Source: Bacteroidaceae bacterium
Lineage (GTDB): Bacteria; Bacteroidota; Bacteroidia; Bacteroidales; Bacteroidaceae
Length of the DNA stretch: 64,000 bases
Assembly: GCA_024398475.1 (NCBI GenBank)
Contig: JAKSJB010000003.1
Location: forward strand, 84,287-148,286
Reading direction: 5' to 3'
The stretch's first letter is position 1; the number at the start of each line of letters is the position of its first letter. The notes below the pieces were generated by a model. That model was not told the origin of the DNA. It worked only from the letters and a program-made list of their open reading frames with translations, and searched no databases. The translations under genes and the position numbers were made by a program. Shown here piece by piece: positions 16,836-24,699 of this stretch.

Positions 16836-17057
16836 TCAATACTCCTCTTCGTCCCAAAGGAAGTCCTCCTTTGAAGGATAGTCAGGCCAGATTTCTTCTA
16901 TGCTTTCATATATATCGCCTTCGTCCTCTATTTCCTGAAGGTTCTCTATAACCTCAAGTGGGGCTCCGGAACGTGTGGCATAATCCAACAACTCTTCTTT
17001 AGTTGCAGGCCATGGAGCATCCTCCAATTTAACTGCCAATTCAAGTGTCCAATACAT
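16836..17057 (-). CDS. DUF2795 domain protein
   Basis: 73 residues, acidic. The whole sequence (YWTLELAVKLEDAPWPATKE, then RSGAPLEVIENLQEIEDEGD and IEEIWPDYPSKEDFL) is the typical Bacteroidetes form of DUF2795, a small conserved family of unknown role with a helical fold. A strong AAAGGAG ribosome-binding site lies 7 bp before the ATG, unusual in a phylum that seldom uses Shine-Dalgarno sites and suggesting high expression. It stands alone, followed by a hairpin terminator. Confidence 0.88.
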   Translation of the reverse strand: MYWTLELAVKLEDAPWPATKEELLDYATRSGAPLEVIENLQEIEDEGDIYESIEEIWPDYPSKEDFLWDEEEY

Positions 17058-17234
17058 TGTTTTGTCTCCTTTCTTTTTAGTATATTAAGTAATTGTGTCG
17101 ATTGTTTGTCTTTATACGAAGAAATATTTTCGTTTTAGGTTAATCTGTCAGGTATTCGAACCGGATTCGAGTAGCAGATTGTTTTGATTGATAACAATTC
17201 CCTCTAATGAGCCGCAAAAATAATATAAAAAATT

Positions 17235-17798
17235 TTATTGACAAACATTATTCCAAAATATTTCATCAATATTTGCAATATTATTTAGTTTTCGTCCTAA
17301 AACGAATAGGAAATCGGACAATCTGTTTATATATTTCAACAATGTGGCATATTGTGCCTCATCTGCATCGATGAACTTCACCATCGTAACTATTCTTCGT
17401 TCGGCTCTTCGGCAAACCGTTCTGCACACATTGCATTGAGCAGCAGCAACACATCCTCCAGGCAGCACAAAAGCCTTGAGCCGAGGAAGAGAAGTCTCGA
17501 TTTCATCGATGTTTTTCTCAATGTGCGTAATCATTTCCTCCGTCACCACACTTGCTTCGTTCACTTGTGTAGTTGACAGATCTGTTGCAAGGAATGAACC
17601 TACGGCAAACAAGGAATTCTGTATCCATTGCAACTCTGCGCGTATAGACTCATCATCAGTCATTGCCGAGAGTAAGCCCAGATGACTGTTAAGTTCATCT
17701 ACAGTACCGTAGGCTTCAAGCCGTACATTATCCTTTTCTGTCCTGACTCCGCCTACAAGGCTTGTTGTTCCTGAATCACCTGTACGTGTATAAACCAT
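17235..17798 (-). CDS. Cob(I)alamin adenosyltransferase, PduO type
   Basis: 187 residues from MVYTRTGDSGTTSLVGG; 19 more in-frame codons upstream begin at 17855 but homologues start at MVYTRTGD. The enzyme transfers the adenosyl group of ATP to cob(I)alamin. The ATP loop TRTGDSGTTSLVGG, the EAYGTVDELNSHLG motif, and the C-terminal CNVCRTVCRRAERR and YINRLSDFLFVLGR motifs are all present. It is the last gene of the ribD-MFS-ribF run, 69 bp after the methyltransferase-like gene. No cobalamin riboswitch is visible upstream. Confidence 0.92.
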   Translation of the reverse strand: MVYTRTGDSGTTSLVGGVRTEKDNVRLEAYGTVDELNSHLGLLSAMTDDESIRAELQWIQNSLFAVGSFLATDLSTTQVNEASVVTEEMITHIEKNIDEIETSLPRLKAFVLPGGCVAAAQCNVCRTVCRRAERRIVTMVKFIDADEAQYATLLKYINRLSDFLFVLGRKLNNIANIDEIFWNNVCQ

Positions 17799-17867
17799 AT
17801 TAATTGAAATTATGTATTGTCTGTTCGTTTCATGCCCAACCAATGAAAAGGGCAATCATGGTTTGGG

Positions 17868-18443
17868 CTAAAGTTTATAGTTCTGTTTTATTCTCTTTGG
17901 ATCAAAAAACACTATTCCACGGCTGCCCAAATCGAATGTTGCAGTTGCAGAAGGTTCCACCAATACCTGTTTCCAGAAACCGGACTTTCTCAGTTTTGAC
18001 TTATCTGTTATCAGCACCGACTTATCGTCAGTATGACCGTCGCCCAACCATTGCAGTACTGACTTAGGCACATTCGATGTACAGAAGTAGAGCATGGAAA
18101 TTTTCCGTTGAATTGGGAATATTTGATTCAAGGTATCTATTATGGAAGATTCATCAACGGTATTTACCGTAGTGACGGGAACCGTATTGTTGGCAGCACT
18201 TATATATGCCTTGGCAGCCTCTGCCACTTGTATGTTCTTCTCATCCGTAATGATGATTGCCTCAGTTGGTTTAAGGGCATTCACCAATCGGAAGAGTTGC
18301 TTGTTATGCTTCTGGTTCTTGGGAAATTTACGTTTAAGTTCATCAAAAGCATAATAACTGCTTTTGCAGAACAGGACGCCGGTTACCAAACTGTATGCCC
18401 AGGGTGACTGAATGCCGAATCCGTGTCGGTGCAGAAATCTCAT
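17868..18443 (-). CDS. Methyltransferase-like protein of Bacteroidetes (RHGFGIQSPWAY type)
   Basis: 191 residues. The start, FLHRHGFGIQSPWAYSLV, is a signature of a Bacteroidetes protein group annotated as class I SAM-dependent methyltransferase-like. The middle (NALKPTEAIIITDEKNIQVAE) resembles the first Rossmann strand, but the glycine-rich SAM motif is weak, so activity is uncertain. Shorter than most homologues (about 240-250). Its ATG overlaps the ribF stop (ATGA), so it is translationally coupled to ribF. Confidence 0.6.
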   Translation of the reverse strand: MRFLHRHGFGIQSPWAYSLVTGVLFCKSSYYAFDELKRKFPKNQKHNKQLFRLVNALKPTEAIIITDEKNIQVAEAAKAYISAANNTVPVTTVNTVDESSIIDTLNQIFPIQRKISMLYFCTSNVPKSVLQWLGDGHTDDKSVLITDKSKLRKSGFWKQVLVEPSATATFDLGSRGIVFFDPKRIKQNYKL

Positions 18444-19336
18444 GTATGTTGATTATTGGTTATTATTGAACGTATTGTATTCTCATCATTCCTAATCTGT
18501 GCCGTCAGTTCTTCAACGCTGGCAAACCGCTTCTCGCTGCGTATTCTTTCGATGAAACGGAGATTGATGCGTTCGCTGTAAATATCTTCGTTGAAATCGA
18601 GGAAATGTACCTCAATACTTCGTCTTCCATTGTCGAAAGTAGGCCTGCAGCCAATATTGAGCATACCGGTATATTGTCTGCCGTCAATTTCCGTAAGTAC
18701 AGCATATACTCCATCAGCCGGTACGAGTTTTTCGGCAGGAAGGTCGAGGTTAGCTGTAGGATAACCAATTGTACGGCCTACATGGAAACCATCTATCACC
18801 AATCCTTCTATTGAATATGGTCGGCCCAACAGGTTATTTGCCGAACGTATGCTGCCTTCGGCTATTGCCTGCCGGATAATAGAGGAACTGACCGGAACAT
18901 GGTTTTCCTCGTATGCTTCAGCCTTGATAACTTCTATACCCATCTGACTGCCATAGCGTACATAATCATCGAATCCATCGGAACGATTGTGCCCGAAACG
19001 GTGGTCATAACCGATGACAAGAGTCGTTATTTCCAATTCGTCATGCAACACTTTCTGCATGAATTCCTGTGCCGTGAGACACATTGTTTCCTGAGTGAAC
19101 TTCTTCATGCATACTTCGTTGATTCCATAATCAAGCAACAGTTGTCTTTTCTCTTCGGCAGTAGTGAGGAACGATGGCTTGAATGACTTATCAACCACGG
19201 AACGGGGAGAATTGCTGAACGTGACAGCAACGGACACTCCCTTCCTTGCCTCAGCCAAATCAGTAACCTGACTGAGAAGGAAACGGTGGCCACGGTGCAC
19301 ACCATCGAAAAATCCTATCGTAGCAATCCTGTCCAT
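18440..19336 (-). CDS. ribF: Bifunctional riboflavin kinase / FAD synthetase
   Basis: 298 residues. The N-terminal nucleotidyltransferase domain has TIGFFDGVHRGHRFL (residues 6-20) and VIGYDHRFGHNR; the C-terminal flavokinase domain has GRTIGYPTANLDL and PADGVYAV. It turns riboflavin into FMN and then FAD. It follows the MFS gene by 12 bp in the ribD operon and overlaps the next gene. Slightly shorter than typical (about 305-315) but with all motifs. Confidence 0.95.
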   Translation of the reverse strand: MDRIATIGFFDGVHRGHRFLLSQVTDLAEARKGVSVAVTFSNSPRSVVDKSFKPSFLTTAEEKRQLLLDYGINEVCMKKFTQETMCLTAQEFMQKVLHDELEITTLVIGYDHRFGHNRSDGFDDYVRYGSQMGIEVIKAEAYEENHVPVSSSIIRQAIAEGSIRSANNLLGRPYSIEGLVIDGFHVGRTIGYPTANLDLPAEKLVPADGVYAVLTEIDGRQYTGMLNIGCRPTFDNGRRSIEVHFLDFNEDIYSERINLRFIERIRSEKRFASVEELTAQIRNDENTIRSIITNNQHT

Positions 19337-19348
19337 ACCGATAAACGT

Positions 19349-20650
19349 TTATTTTCTCTTATACCTGAAGCATATTGCAAACATAACTGCCACCACCAAT
19401 GCAAAACCTGCGAAGATGTACCAGCATGTTGACCATTCGCCGATGGTAAAGAACTTCTCCTCTCCCATCACTATTTTACTTGCCGAATGAGTGAAACTGT
19501 TAACGACTGACTGGGCACAGAAAGAACCGATTGTGGCTCCAAGTCCGTTTGTCATCAACATGAACACACCCTGTGCGCTCGAACGTATGCTTGCGTCTGT
19601 CTCCCTTTCAACGAACAGCGATCCCGAAATGTTGAAGAAGTCAAAGGCTATACCGTAGACAATCATTGAAAGTATCAGCAGAAGCAATCCCGGCATCTGT
19701 GGGTTTCCCATGCCGAACAAGCCGAAACGCAGCACCCAAGCCAACATGGAAATAAGCAACACGGTCTTGATTCCGTACCGTTTCAGGAAGAAAGGTATGA
19801 GAAGGATGCAGAAAGTTTCAGATACCTGAGAGAGAGAAGTAAGTATCACGTTATGCTTTACAGCAAACGAGTCGGCAAGGGTGTCGTCAAAACCGAAACT
19901 TGCAAGGAAAGGACTGGCAAAGCCGTTCGTCACCTGCAGGCACATTCCCAAAAGGAACGAGAAGATAAAGAACATGGCCATCTTTCTCTCACGGAACAGC
20001 ATGAATGCCTGAAGACCGAACATCTCTATGAATGAACCCGACTTCCTCGTACGTACTACCGGACAATTTGGTAACGTAAATGCATAAAGTCCGAGTACTA
20101 CACTCCAGGCAGCACTTACAAAAAGTTGCATGTATGAGTCCTTGAAACCTGTGAGGTCCACAATCCACATGGAAATGACGAATCCCACAGTACCGAATAC
20201 ACGTATGCTCGGAAACACTCCCACAATGTCCAACCCCGACTTTGTCAGGGCATTGTAGGACACGGAATTGGAAAGTGCGATTGTAGGCATGAAGAATGCC
20301 ACACTCATTGCATATACCGGAAACAACTGCGTGAACTTCACCTCGTTGCCGTATCTATATCCTATGTATCCCGCCAATGCCATGAATAGAGCGGCAAGCA
20401 ACTGACAGATACCCAGGCATTTCTGAGCCGGAATCCATCTATCGGCAACAATACCCACCAATGCGGGCATAAACAAGGATACAACACCCTGAACGGCAAA
20501 GAACGCACCGATACTCGTTCCCATTCCTATGTTTGCCAGATATACGCCCAACGAACACAGGTATGACCCCCACACGGCAAAAACCAGATAGATCATCACC
20601 GTCAATCTCAGTTTCAGGTTACCTTTATTTTCCTGCATCATACCATTCAC
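19349..20650 (-). CDS. MFS transporter, nucleoside:H+ symporter (NupG/NHS) type
   Basis: 433 residues, 12 membrane helices. Seen are FAVWGSYLCSLGVYLANIG in helix 1, GIVADRWIPAQKCLG as the helix 2-3 loop, and FPSIRVFGTVGFVISMWIVD in helix 5, typical of the NHS branch of the MFS. Its start overlaps the ribD stop (ATGA), and ribF follows, which is why this start was preferred over the Met codons at residues 4 and 5. The family moves nucleosides; the position between ribD and ribF raises the possibility of a flavin-related substrate. Confidence 0.85.
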   Translation of the reverse strand: MNGMMQENKGNLKLRLTVMIYLVFAVWGSYLCSLGVYLANIGMGTSIGAFFAVQGVVSLFMPALVGIVADRWIPAQKCLGICQLLAALFMALAGYIGYRYGNEVKFTQLFPVYAMSVAFFMPTIALSNSVSYNALTKSGLDIVGVFPSIRVFGTVGFVISMWIVDLTGFKDSYMQLFVSAAWSVVLGLYAFTLPNCPVVRTRKSGSFIEMFGLQAFMLFRERKMAMFFIFSFLLGMCLQVTNGFASPFLASFGFDDTLADSFAVKHNVILTSLSQVSETFCILLIPFFLKRYGIKTVLLISMLAWVLRFGLFGMGNPQMPGLLLLILSMIVYGIAFDFFNISGSLFVERETDASIRSSAQGVFMLMTNGLGATIGSFCAQSVVNSFTHSASKIVMGEEKFFTIGEWSTCWYIFAGFALVVAVMFAICFRYKRK

Positions 20651-21600
20651 CTATTCCTATATTCAATAAAGTCATGTCCGCCGAACTCCACGGTCCTCAT
20701 CTCAGCATACTGACTGATGATAGGAGCCTTCACAACCTCGGCATACTTCGGAACCTCTGCATCAGCAATCTCCACAAAAGCCTCATCCCACATACCCTCG
20801 TCGATGAACGACTGAAGAGTCTGTCTGCCACCTTCCACCAACAACGACTGAACCCCGTCGTTGAACAGCCGTTCAAGTACACCCGACACGGAATCACTAC
20901 CCGTCAGAACCACACGTCGGGGATCGCGTCCCGTCCAATGACGGACAGTAAGACTTGGCTTATCGAGTTTCCAAGTGTTGTTGCCTACAAGTATTGCCTG
21001 ATGTTCAGCACGCCTCTTGTGGCACAGCATCTGAGTAAGTTCATTCGAGATAATCAATCGGCTTTCACCATCTTCGGAAGGTTTGATTCCGATACTGCCA
21101 TCCACCGTCTGAGCCCATTTCAACGTAATAAACGGACGTTGCTTACTGTGGAACGTGAAGAAAACCTTGTTGAGTTCCTGACATTCTTTCTCACATACAC
21201 CCACTTCCACTTCGATACCTGCATCAAGCAATTTCTGAATACCTCTGCCCTGAACCTTGGCAAAAGGATCTACCGTACCGACAACCACACGCTTCACACC
21301 CTTACTCACAATCAAGTCGGCACAAGGCGGAGTCTTACCATAATGGCTGCAAGGCTCAAGACTTACATACATTGTAGAAGTAGGAAGCAAAGGCTCGTCT
21401 TCAGGTCTTACCGAGGCAAACGCATTGACCTCAGCATGTCCTTCCCCAGCGCGCACATGATAGCCCTCACCGATGATTCTGCCGTCATCACTCACAATCA
21501 CGGCACCCACCATAGGATTAGGCGGAGCAGTAAGCCTACCGTTCCGCGCAAGCAGAATGCAGCGCTGCATATACAATATGTCCAGTTCCCTTTGTTCCAT
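20647..21600 (-). CDS. ribD: Bifunctional pyrimidine deaminase/reductase of riboflavin synthesis
   Basis: 317 residues from MEQRELDILY; 12 further codons are open upstream but would lie across the promoter. The N-terminal deaminase has PPNPMVGAVIV, HAEVNAF (zinc His55, Glu57) and EPCSHYGKTPPC (Cys84, Cys93); the reductase domain has FITLKWAQTVDGSIG and LVEGGRQTLQSFID. It performs the second and third steps from GTP to riboflavin. First gene of an overlapping run with the MFS transporter and ribF. The promoter is only a few bases from the ATG. Confidence 0.95.
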   Translation of the reverse strand: MEQRELDILYMQRCILLARNGRLTAPPNPMVGAVIVSDDGRIIGEGYHVRAGEGHAEVNAFASVRPEDEPLLPTSTMYVSLEPCSHYGKTPPCADLIVSKGVKRVVVGTVDPFAKVQGRGIQKLLDAGIEVEVGVCEKECQELNKVFFTFHSKQRPFITLKWAQTVDGSIGIKPSEDGESRLIISNELTQMLCHKRRAEHQAILVGNNTWKLDKPSLTVRHWTGRDPRRVVLTGSDSVSGVLERLFNDGVQSLLVEGGRQTLQSFIDEGMWDEAFVEIADAEVPKYAEVVKAPIISQYAEMRTVEFGGHDFIEYRNR

Positions 21601-21608
21601 ATTTTCTG

Positions 21609-21639
21609 CAAAGTTAGTAAATAAGCCACAATACACAAA
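21609..21639 (-). promoter_or_regulatory. Promoter of ribD operon
   Basis: Reverse strand: TTTG, 19 bp, TAACTTTG, a full Bacteroidetes promoter match. The -7 box ends 8 bp before the ribD ATG, so transcription would start within about 5 bases of it. There is no space for an FMN riboswitch. Confidence 0.82.
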
Positions 21640-21846
21640 GAATTCAACTAAAAAATAACTGGAACCCTCCTAAGCCACCGACAACTCAGGAGTCAACCAT
21701 GATAGATACAAACCATAAGTATATGGTTCAGCACATGAAAACATAATATTTACAGGTCGTAAGTTCGGTAGCGGAAAAGATGCAGGTCATGTTTATGTAA
21801 AAGACACATGCAAAGCGCAGCAATAAATAGGATAGTTTAGATGGGA

Positions 21847-22119
21847 TTAGAATAAGTCGGAATGCGTACCTGTGTTTAGCATTAGGAGTTCAAGACGGTC
21901 ATCATACTGTCGCCATGTCATGAGCCAGTCGCCTTTGATATGACACTCCCAGATGCCCGCATATTTGCCGCTGAGAAGATGTGGGCGGTATTCTGGTGGT
22001 AACATTCCGTCACGTGCCAGAAGAATGATGGCATCTTGCAGCAATTGGATGTTCAGACCTCGCTTGGCGCAAAGCTTAACGTTCTTTCGGAAGGTCCCGG
22101 TATATTCAACGCTGTACAT
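21847..22119 (-). CDS. RelE/YafQ-family toxin (mRNA interferase)
   Basis: 90 residues from MYSVEYTGTF. The pattern FRKNVKLCAKRGLNIQLLQDAI, the central LPPEYRPHLLSGKYAGIWECHI and C-terminal DWLMTWRQYDDRLELLMLNT with TGTHSDLF matches the YafQ branch of the RelE superfamily, with the conserved Trp/His/Asp-Leu-Phe end. Such toxins cut mRNA on the ribosome. Its start overlaps the antitoxin gene by 14 bases, the standard arrangement. It closes the long reverse operon of the AAA+ cluster. Confidence 0.9.
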   Translation of the reverse strand: MYSVEYTGTFRKNVKLCAKRGLNIQLLQDAIILLARDGMLPPEYRPHLLSGKYAGIWECHIKGDWLMTWRQYDDRLELLMLNTGTHSDLF

Positions 22120-22360
22120 AATCGTCCCCCAAGATCTGCTTGAACATATCCTCCACACTTTCAGCACGATGAACACGGCCTTCCTCTACGTCTTTCAGCG
22201 CAAGGTCGAGACCACATACGCGCTTCTTGCGTGGCATGGTAATTGATCTTACGCCTTTCACAAGCGCAAGTGTTTTCTTCACCTGCTGCATTACGCTTAC
22301 ATCGTCAAACGTAACAATCATTTGATTCATCTCAGGTTTTATTGCTGATGTTGTTGCCAT
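22106..22360 (-). CDS. Antitoxin of the RelE/YafQ-type module
   Basis: 84 residues. It overlaps and precedes the toxin. The first half (MIVTFDDVSVMQQVKKTLALVKGVRSI) could form a small DNA-binding or dimerisation unit, and the acidic C-terminal half (LALKDVEEGRVHRAESVEDMF) matches the toxin-wrapping tail of Bacteroidales antitoxins paired with YafQ toxins. It neutralises the toxin and probably represses the pair. It lies 36 bp after the 656-residue gene, so it may share the upstream operon transcript. Confidence 0.85.
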   Translation of the reverse strand: MATTSAIKPEMNQMIVTFDDVSVMQQVKKTLALVKGVRSITMPRKKRVCGLDLALKDVEEGRVHRAESVEDMFKQILGDDYVQR

Positions 22361-22396
22361 AACGGTATGGTTTTTCTGTTTTTAAATAATGGTTTC

Positions 22397-24367
22397 CTAC
22401 ATTTGTTCCAACTCCAATGCACGTTCTTCTGTTATACCCAAAGATTCGCGTTCCCGATTAAGCATTCTGCGCTTACGTTCTGTGATCTCACCTTCACTGC
22501 TCAGTTCTTTGAAGATTTCTATATACTCTTTCTCTTCATCTGTCAGAACAGGTTTCATAACAATCTGTTCCAATTCTTCTGCGCGTTCCTTTGAGATGCC
22601 AAGTCTGTCACGAAACTTATCAAGCAAACGTCTTTCCGTAGGTGATATTTGAGCATTTTCAGCCAAACATTCCTTTAGTTCGTCAAGATATTCTTTTTCT
22701 TCTGCGTTCAATTTGTCACTCACATTTTCTGTATCAAAATCCTTAAGTGAACGGAATTTTACCTCTACTTTCCATTGCGTTTCTATCGTCTCCTTGAATT
22801 GTTTATCTACGTTTGTATCTATAGATGTATTTGCCTTTGCCCAAAGATAACGAGCAGAGGCTTTTAACTCTTCCTTTTCTGAATCTGAGGTAAAACGAAC
22901 TTGGGATGTAGAAACCGTTTCGCTATATTCAAGAACATTTGTATCCATACGGCTCTTCACAAGTCGCTGCCATTCTGGTACCATAGGATACCATACAAGT
23001 CCGTCTGGAACAAATGGAGAACGTAATGGGTCTAACGTATATTTTATAGTACGTTCATTGTTAGAAGTTGTTTCTTTTTTAATATCCGAGTTCGAAGATG
23101 CAACAAACTGCCCGGAGAACGCTTTTACATCTGCATTTCCCGACATATTTGTTGTAGAATTATTTAGTTCAGACAAACTCTTTCCAACTACAGATGTTAT
23201 TCTAATTTCCTCAGCACCAAGACACTGTAACAGATAGCACAATTCATGAATTTTATCCACAAAGAATGTATCTTCCATGTCCTGCAATGGAACATATACT
23301 GCCTTATTATATGGATGGCCGATGTATATCTGATTCTCTTTCGCTATACCAGAAGGAAACATGATACCCTTCGGCATTTTCTGAGGAAGGAATACTTCTA
23401 TCTTGTCACTATAGCATCCTTCTATTGACTTTAATGGCATAATATATTTACGATTCACATACTCGTAATCATCTAAATAATTATCGTAGTAAGATGTTTC
23501 GCTCTCAACTACTTGTAGCATATCTTTTATATCTTCGGAGAAACTATCAACAACCACGGCAGCAAGTGCATGTTTTCTTGTCATTTGAGCATTCCCATTC
23601 TGATAGTATGCACATGATAGCCAATAATGCAAAGTATCTTCTAATTCATCGCATCCATTGCCTTTCTTAAACTTTGCAAGAGACCACTCAAAATCCGCTA
23701 TTGCAGAATTGCATAACTTTTCTGAATTATCTTTATCTACTGCTATATTTTGCATTTTCTCTCTTCCTCTTAGCCATCTCAAGGGAACAAGATTTTCTTC
23801 ATTATCTTGATTGTCTCTTACCAACTGATTTGCCAACTCTAACGCCTCGCTATACTTTTTATTTTCCTCTAGTCTTAGAACATCATTAAATAAATCGTCA
23901 GTATTTTTATGTAAACATGCAAACTTTGTAAGCATGTCTGCTATTTTAGTGCAATAATTACCATCAAAAGAATGAAGAGCTCTATATCCTCCTATAGTGA
24001 AATATTTATCATAGCCCTTATCAAAGTATATAAAGAAGTCTTTATTCCCCAATGAATATTCGATTCTGTCAATTTCCTCCCAAGAAAAAAAATAATCACA
24101 ACTTGCCACATCGATTTTAATGAACCATAATAGATTCGTATCAAGCTTATAGTATATGCCCTTCTCGGTAATCATGAAATAATAAACAGTAGAATCACTA
24201 TAGCGATGCATATAAATAATTCTTTCGGGTATATTTTTCTTGAAAAATCTGCACATCTCTTCTCTTCTGACATCCGTAATAGTATCAGAATTGTATCTGT
24301 TGCTTTTATTCAGAACAGGTATAAAAGCATCTGATATTTCCTTAAACAATTTATCTTTTTCTGTCAT
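22397..24367 (-). CDS. Large unrecognised protein: PH-like start, TPR-like middle, two C-terminal helical repeats
   Basis: 656 residues, no signal peptide. Residues 40-130 (YYFMITEKGIYYKL, FSWEEIDRIEYSLGNKDFFI) suggest a beta-rich PH-like domain. Residues 140-270 have paired helices like TPRs (KKYSEALELANQLVRDNQ, DTLHYWLSCAYYQNGNAQMT). The end holds two copies of a 49-residue repeat (about 553-601 and 608-656), each of the form EEKEY-x-KE-L-x-E-I-x-ER-x-LGI-ER-A-ELEQ. No enzyme motif is visible. Fourth-last gene of the AAA+ operon, 54 bp after the 85-residue gene. I do not recognise the full-length family. Confidence 0.7.
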   Translation of the reverse strand: MTEKDKLFKEISDAFIPVLNKSNRYNSDTITDVRREEMCRFFKKNIPERIIYMHRYSDSTVYYFMITEKGIYYKLDTNLLWFIKIDVASCDYFFSWEEIDRIEYSLGNKDFFIYFDKGYDKYFTIGGYRALHSFDGNYCTKIADMLTKFACLHKNTDDLFNDVLRLEENKKYSEALELANQLVRDNQDNEENLVPLRWLRGREKMQNIAVDKDNSEKLCNSAIADFEWSLAKFKKGNGCDELEDTLHYWLSCAYYQNGNAQMTRKHALAAVVVDSFSEDIKDMLQVVESETSYYDNYLDDYEYVNRKYIMPLKSIEGCYSDKIEVFLPQKMPKGIMFPSGIAKENQIYIGHPYNKAVYVPLQDMEDTFFVDKIHELCYLLQCLGAEEIRITSVVGKSLSELNNSTTNMSGNADVKAFSGQFVASSNSDIKKETTSNNERTIKYTLDPLRSPFVPDGLVWYPMVPEWQRLVKSRMDTNVLEYSETVSTSQVRFTSDSEKEELKASARYLWAKANTSIDTNVDKQFKETIETQWKVEVKFRSLKDFDTENVSDKLNAEEKEYLDELKECLAENAQISPTERRLLDKFRDRLGISKERAEELEQIVMKPVLTDEEKEYIEIFKELSSEGEITERKRRMLNRERESLGITEERALELEQM

Positions 24368-24421
24368 TTTCTTACATCTTTTTAGGTACTTAATAGCACT
24401 ACACGATAGGTTTCAATCTGG

Positions 24422-24679
24422 TTAATGTATCATTAGTAGATTTGACACACTTCTAAGAAAAGAACAACACTGATTTGCGTCAGTTTCGTTATCAAACAAA
24501 ATCATACCATCAATATATTGACTTCCATCATACTTAAAATAATGAACCTTAATATCCCAATGACAATTGTATGTTACACTCACGTACCAATACTTAGTAT
24601 TGTTGTTTAGCATACCTCTATTAACTATGCGATTTGGGAACCACTGGTATCCATTTAAGAGAGAGAATATTTGTTTCAT
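24422..24679 (-). CDS. Small hypothetical protein of AAA+ operon
   Basis: 85 residues rich in Tyr, Trp and Asn (NGYQWFPNRIVNRGML, KYWYVSVTYNCHWDIKVHYF), with no known motif and no signal peptide. Starts 20 bp after the AAA+ ATPase stop on the same strand. The aromatic, beta-strand-like pattern suggests a small binding domain. Real-gene status is supported by spacing and lack of overlap, not by a known family. Confidence 0.5.
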   Translation of the reverse strand: MKQIFSLLNGYQWFPNRIVNRGMLNNNTKYWYVSVTYNCHWDIKVHYFKYDGSQYIDGMILFDNETDANQCCSFLRSVSNLLMIH

Positions 24680-24699
24680 AAAACTCCGAGTTAATATTT

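Noticed and set aside
20533..21624. Forward frame of 363 codons opposite ribD
   Set aside because: Antisense to ribD, which has all deaminase and reductase motifs; the forward product is basic and low in structure.
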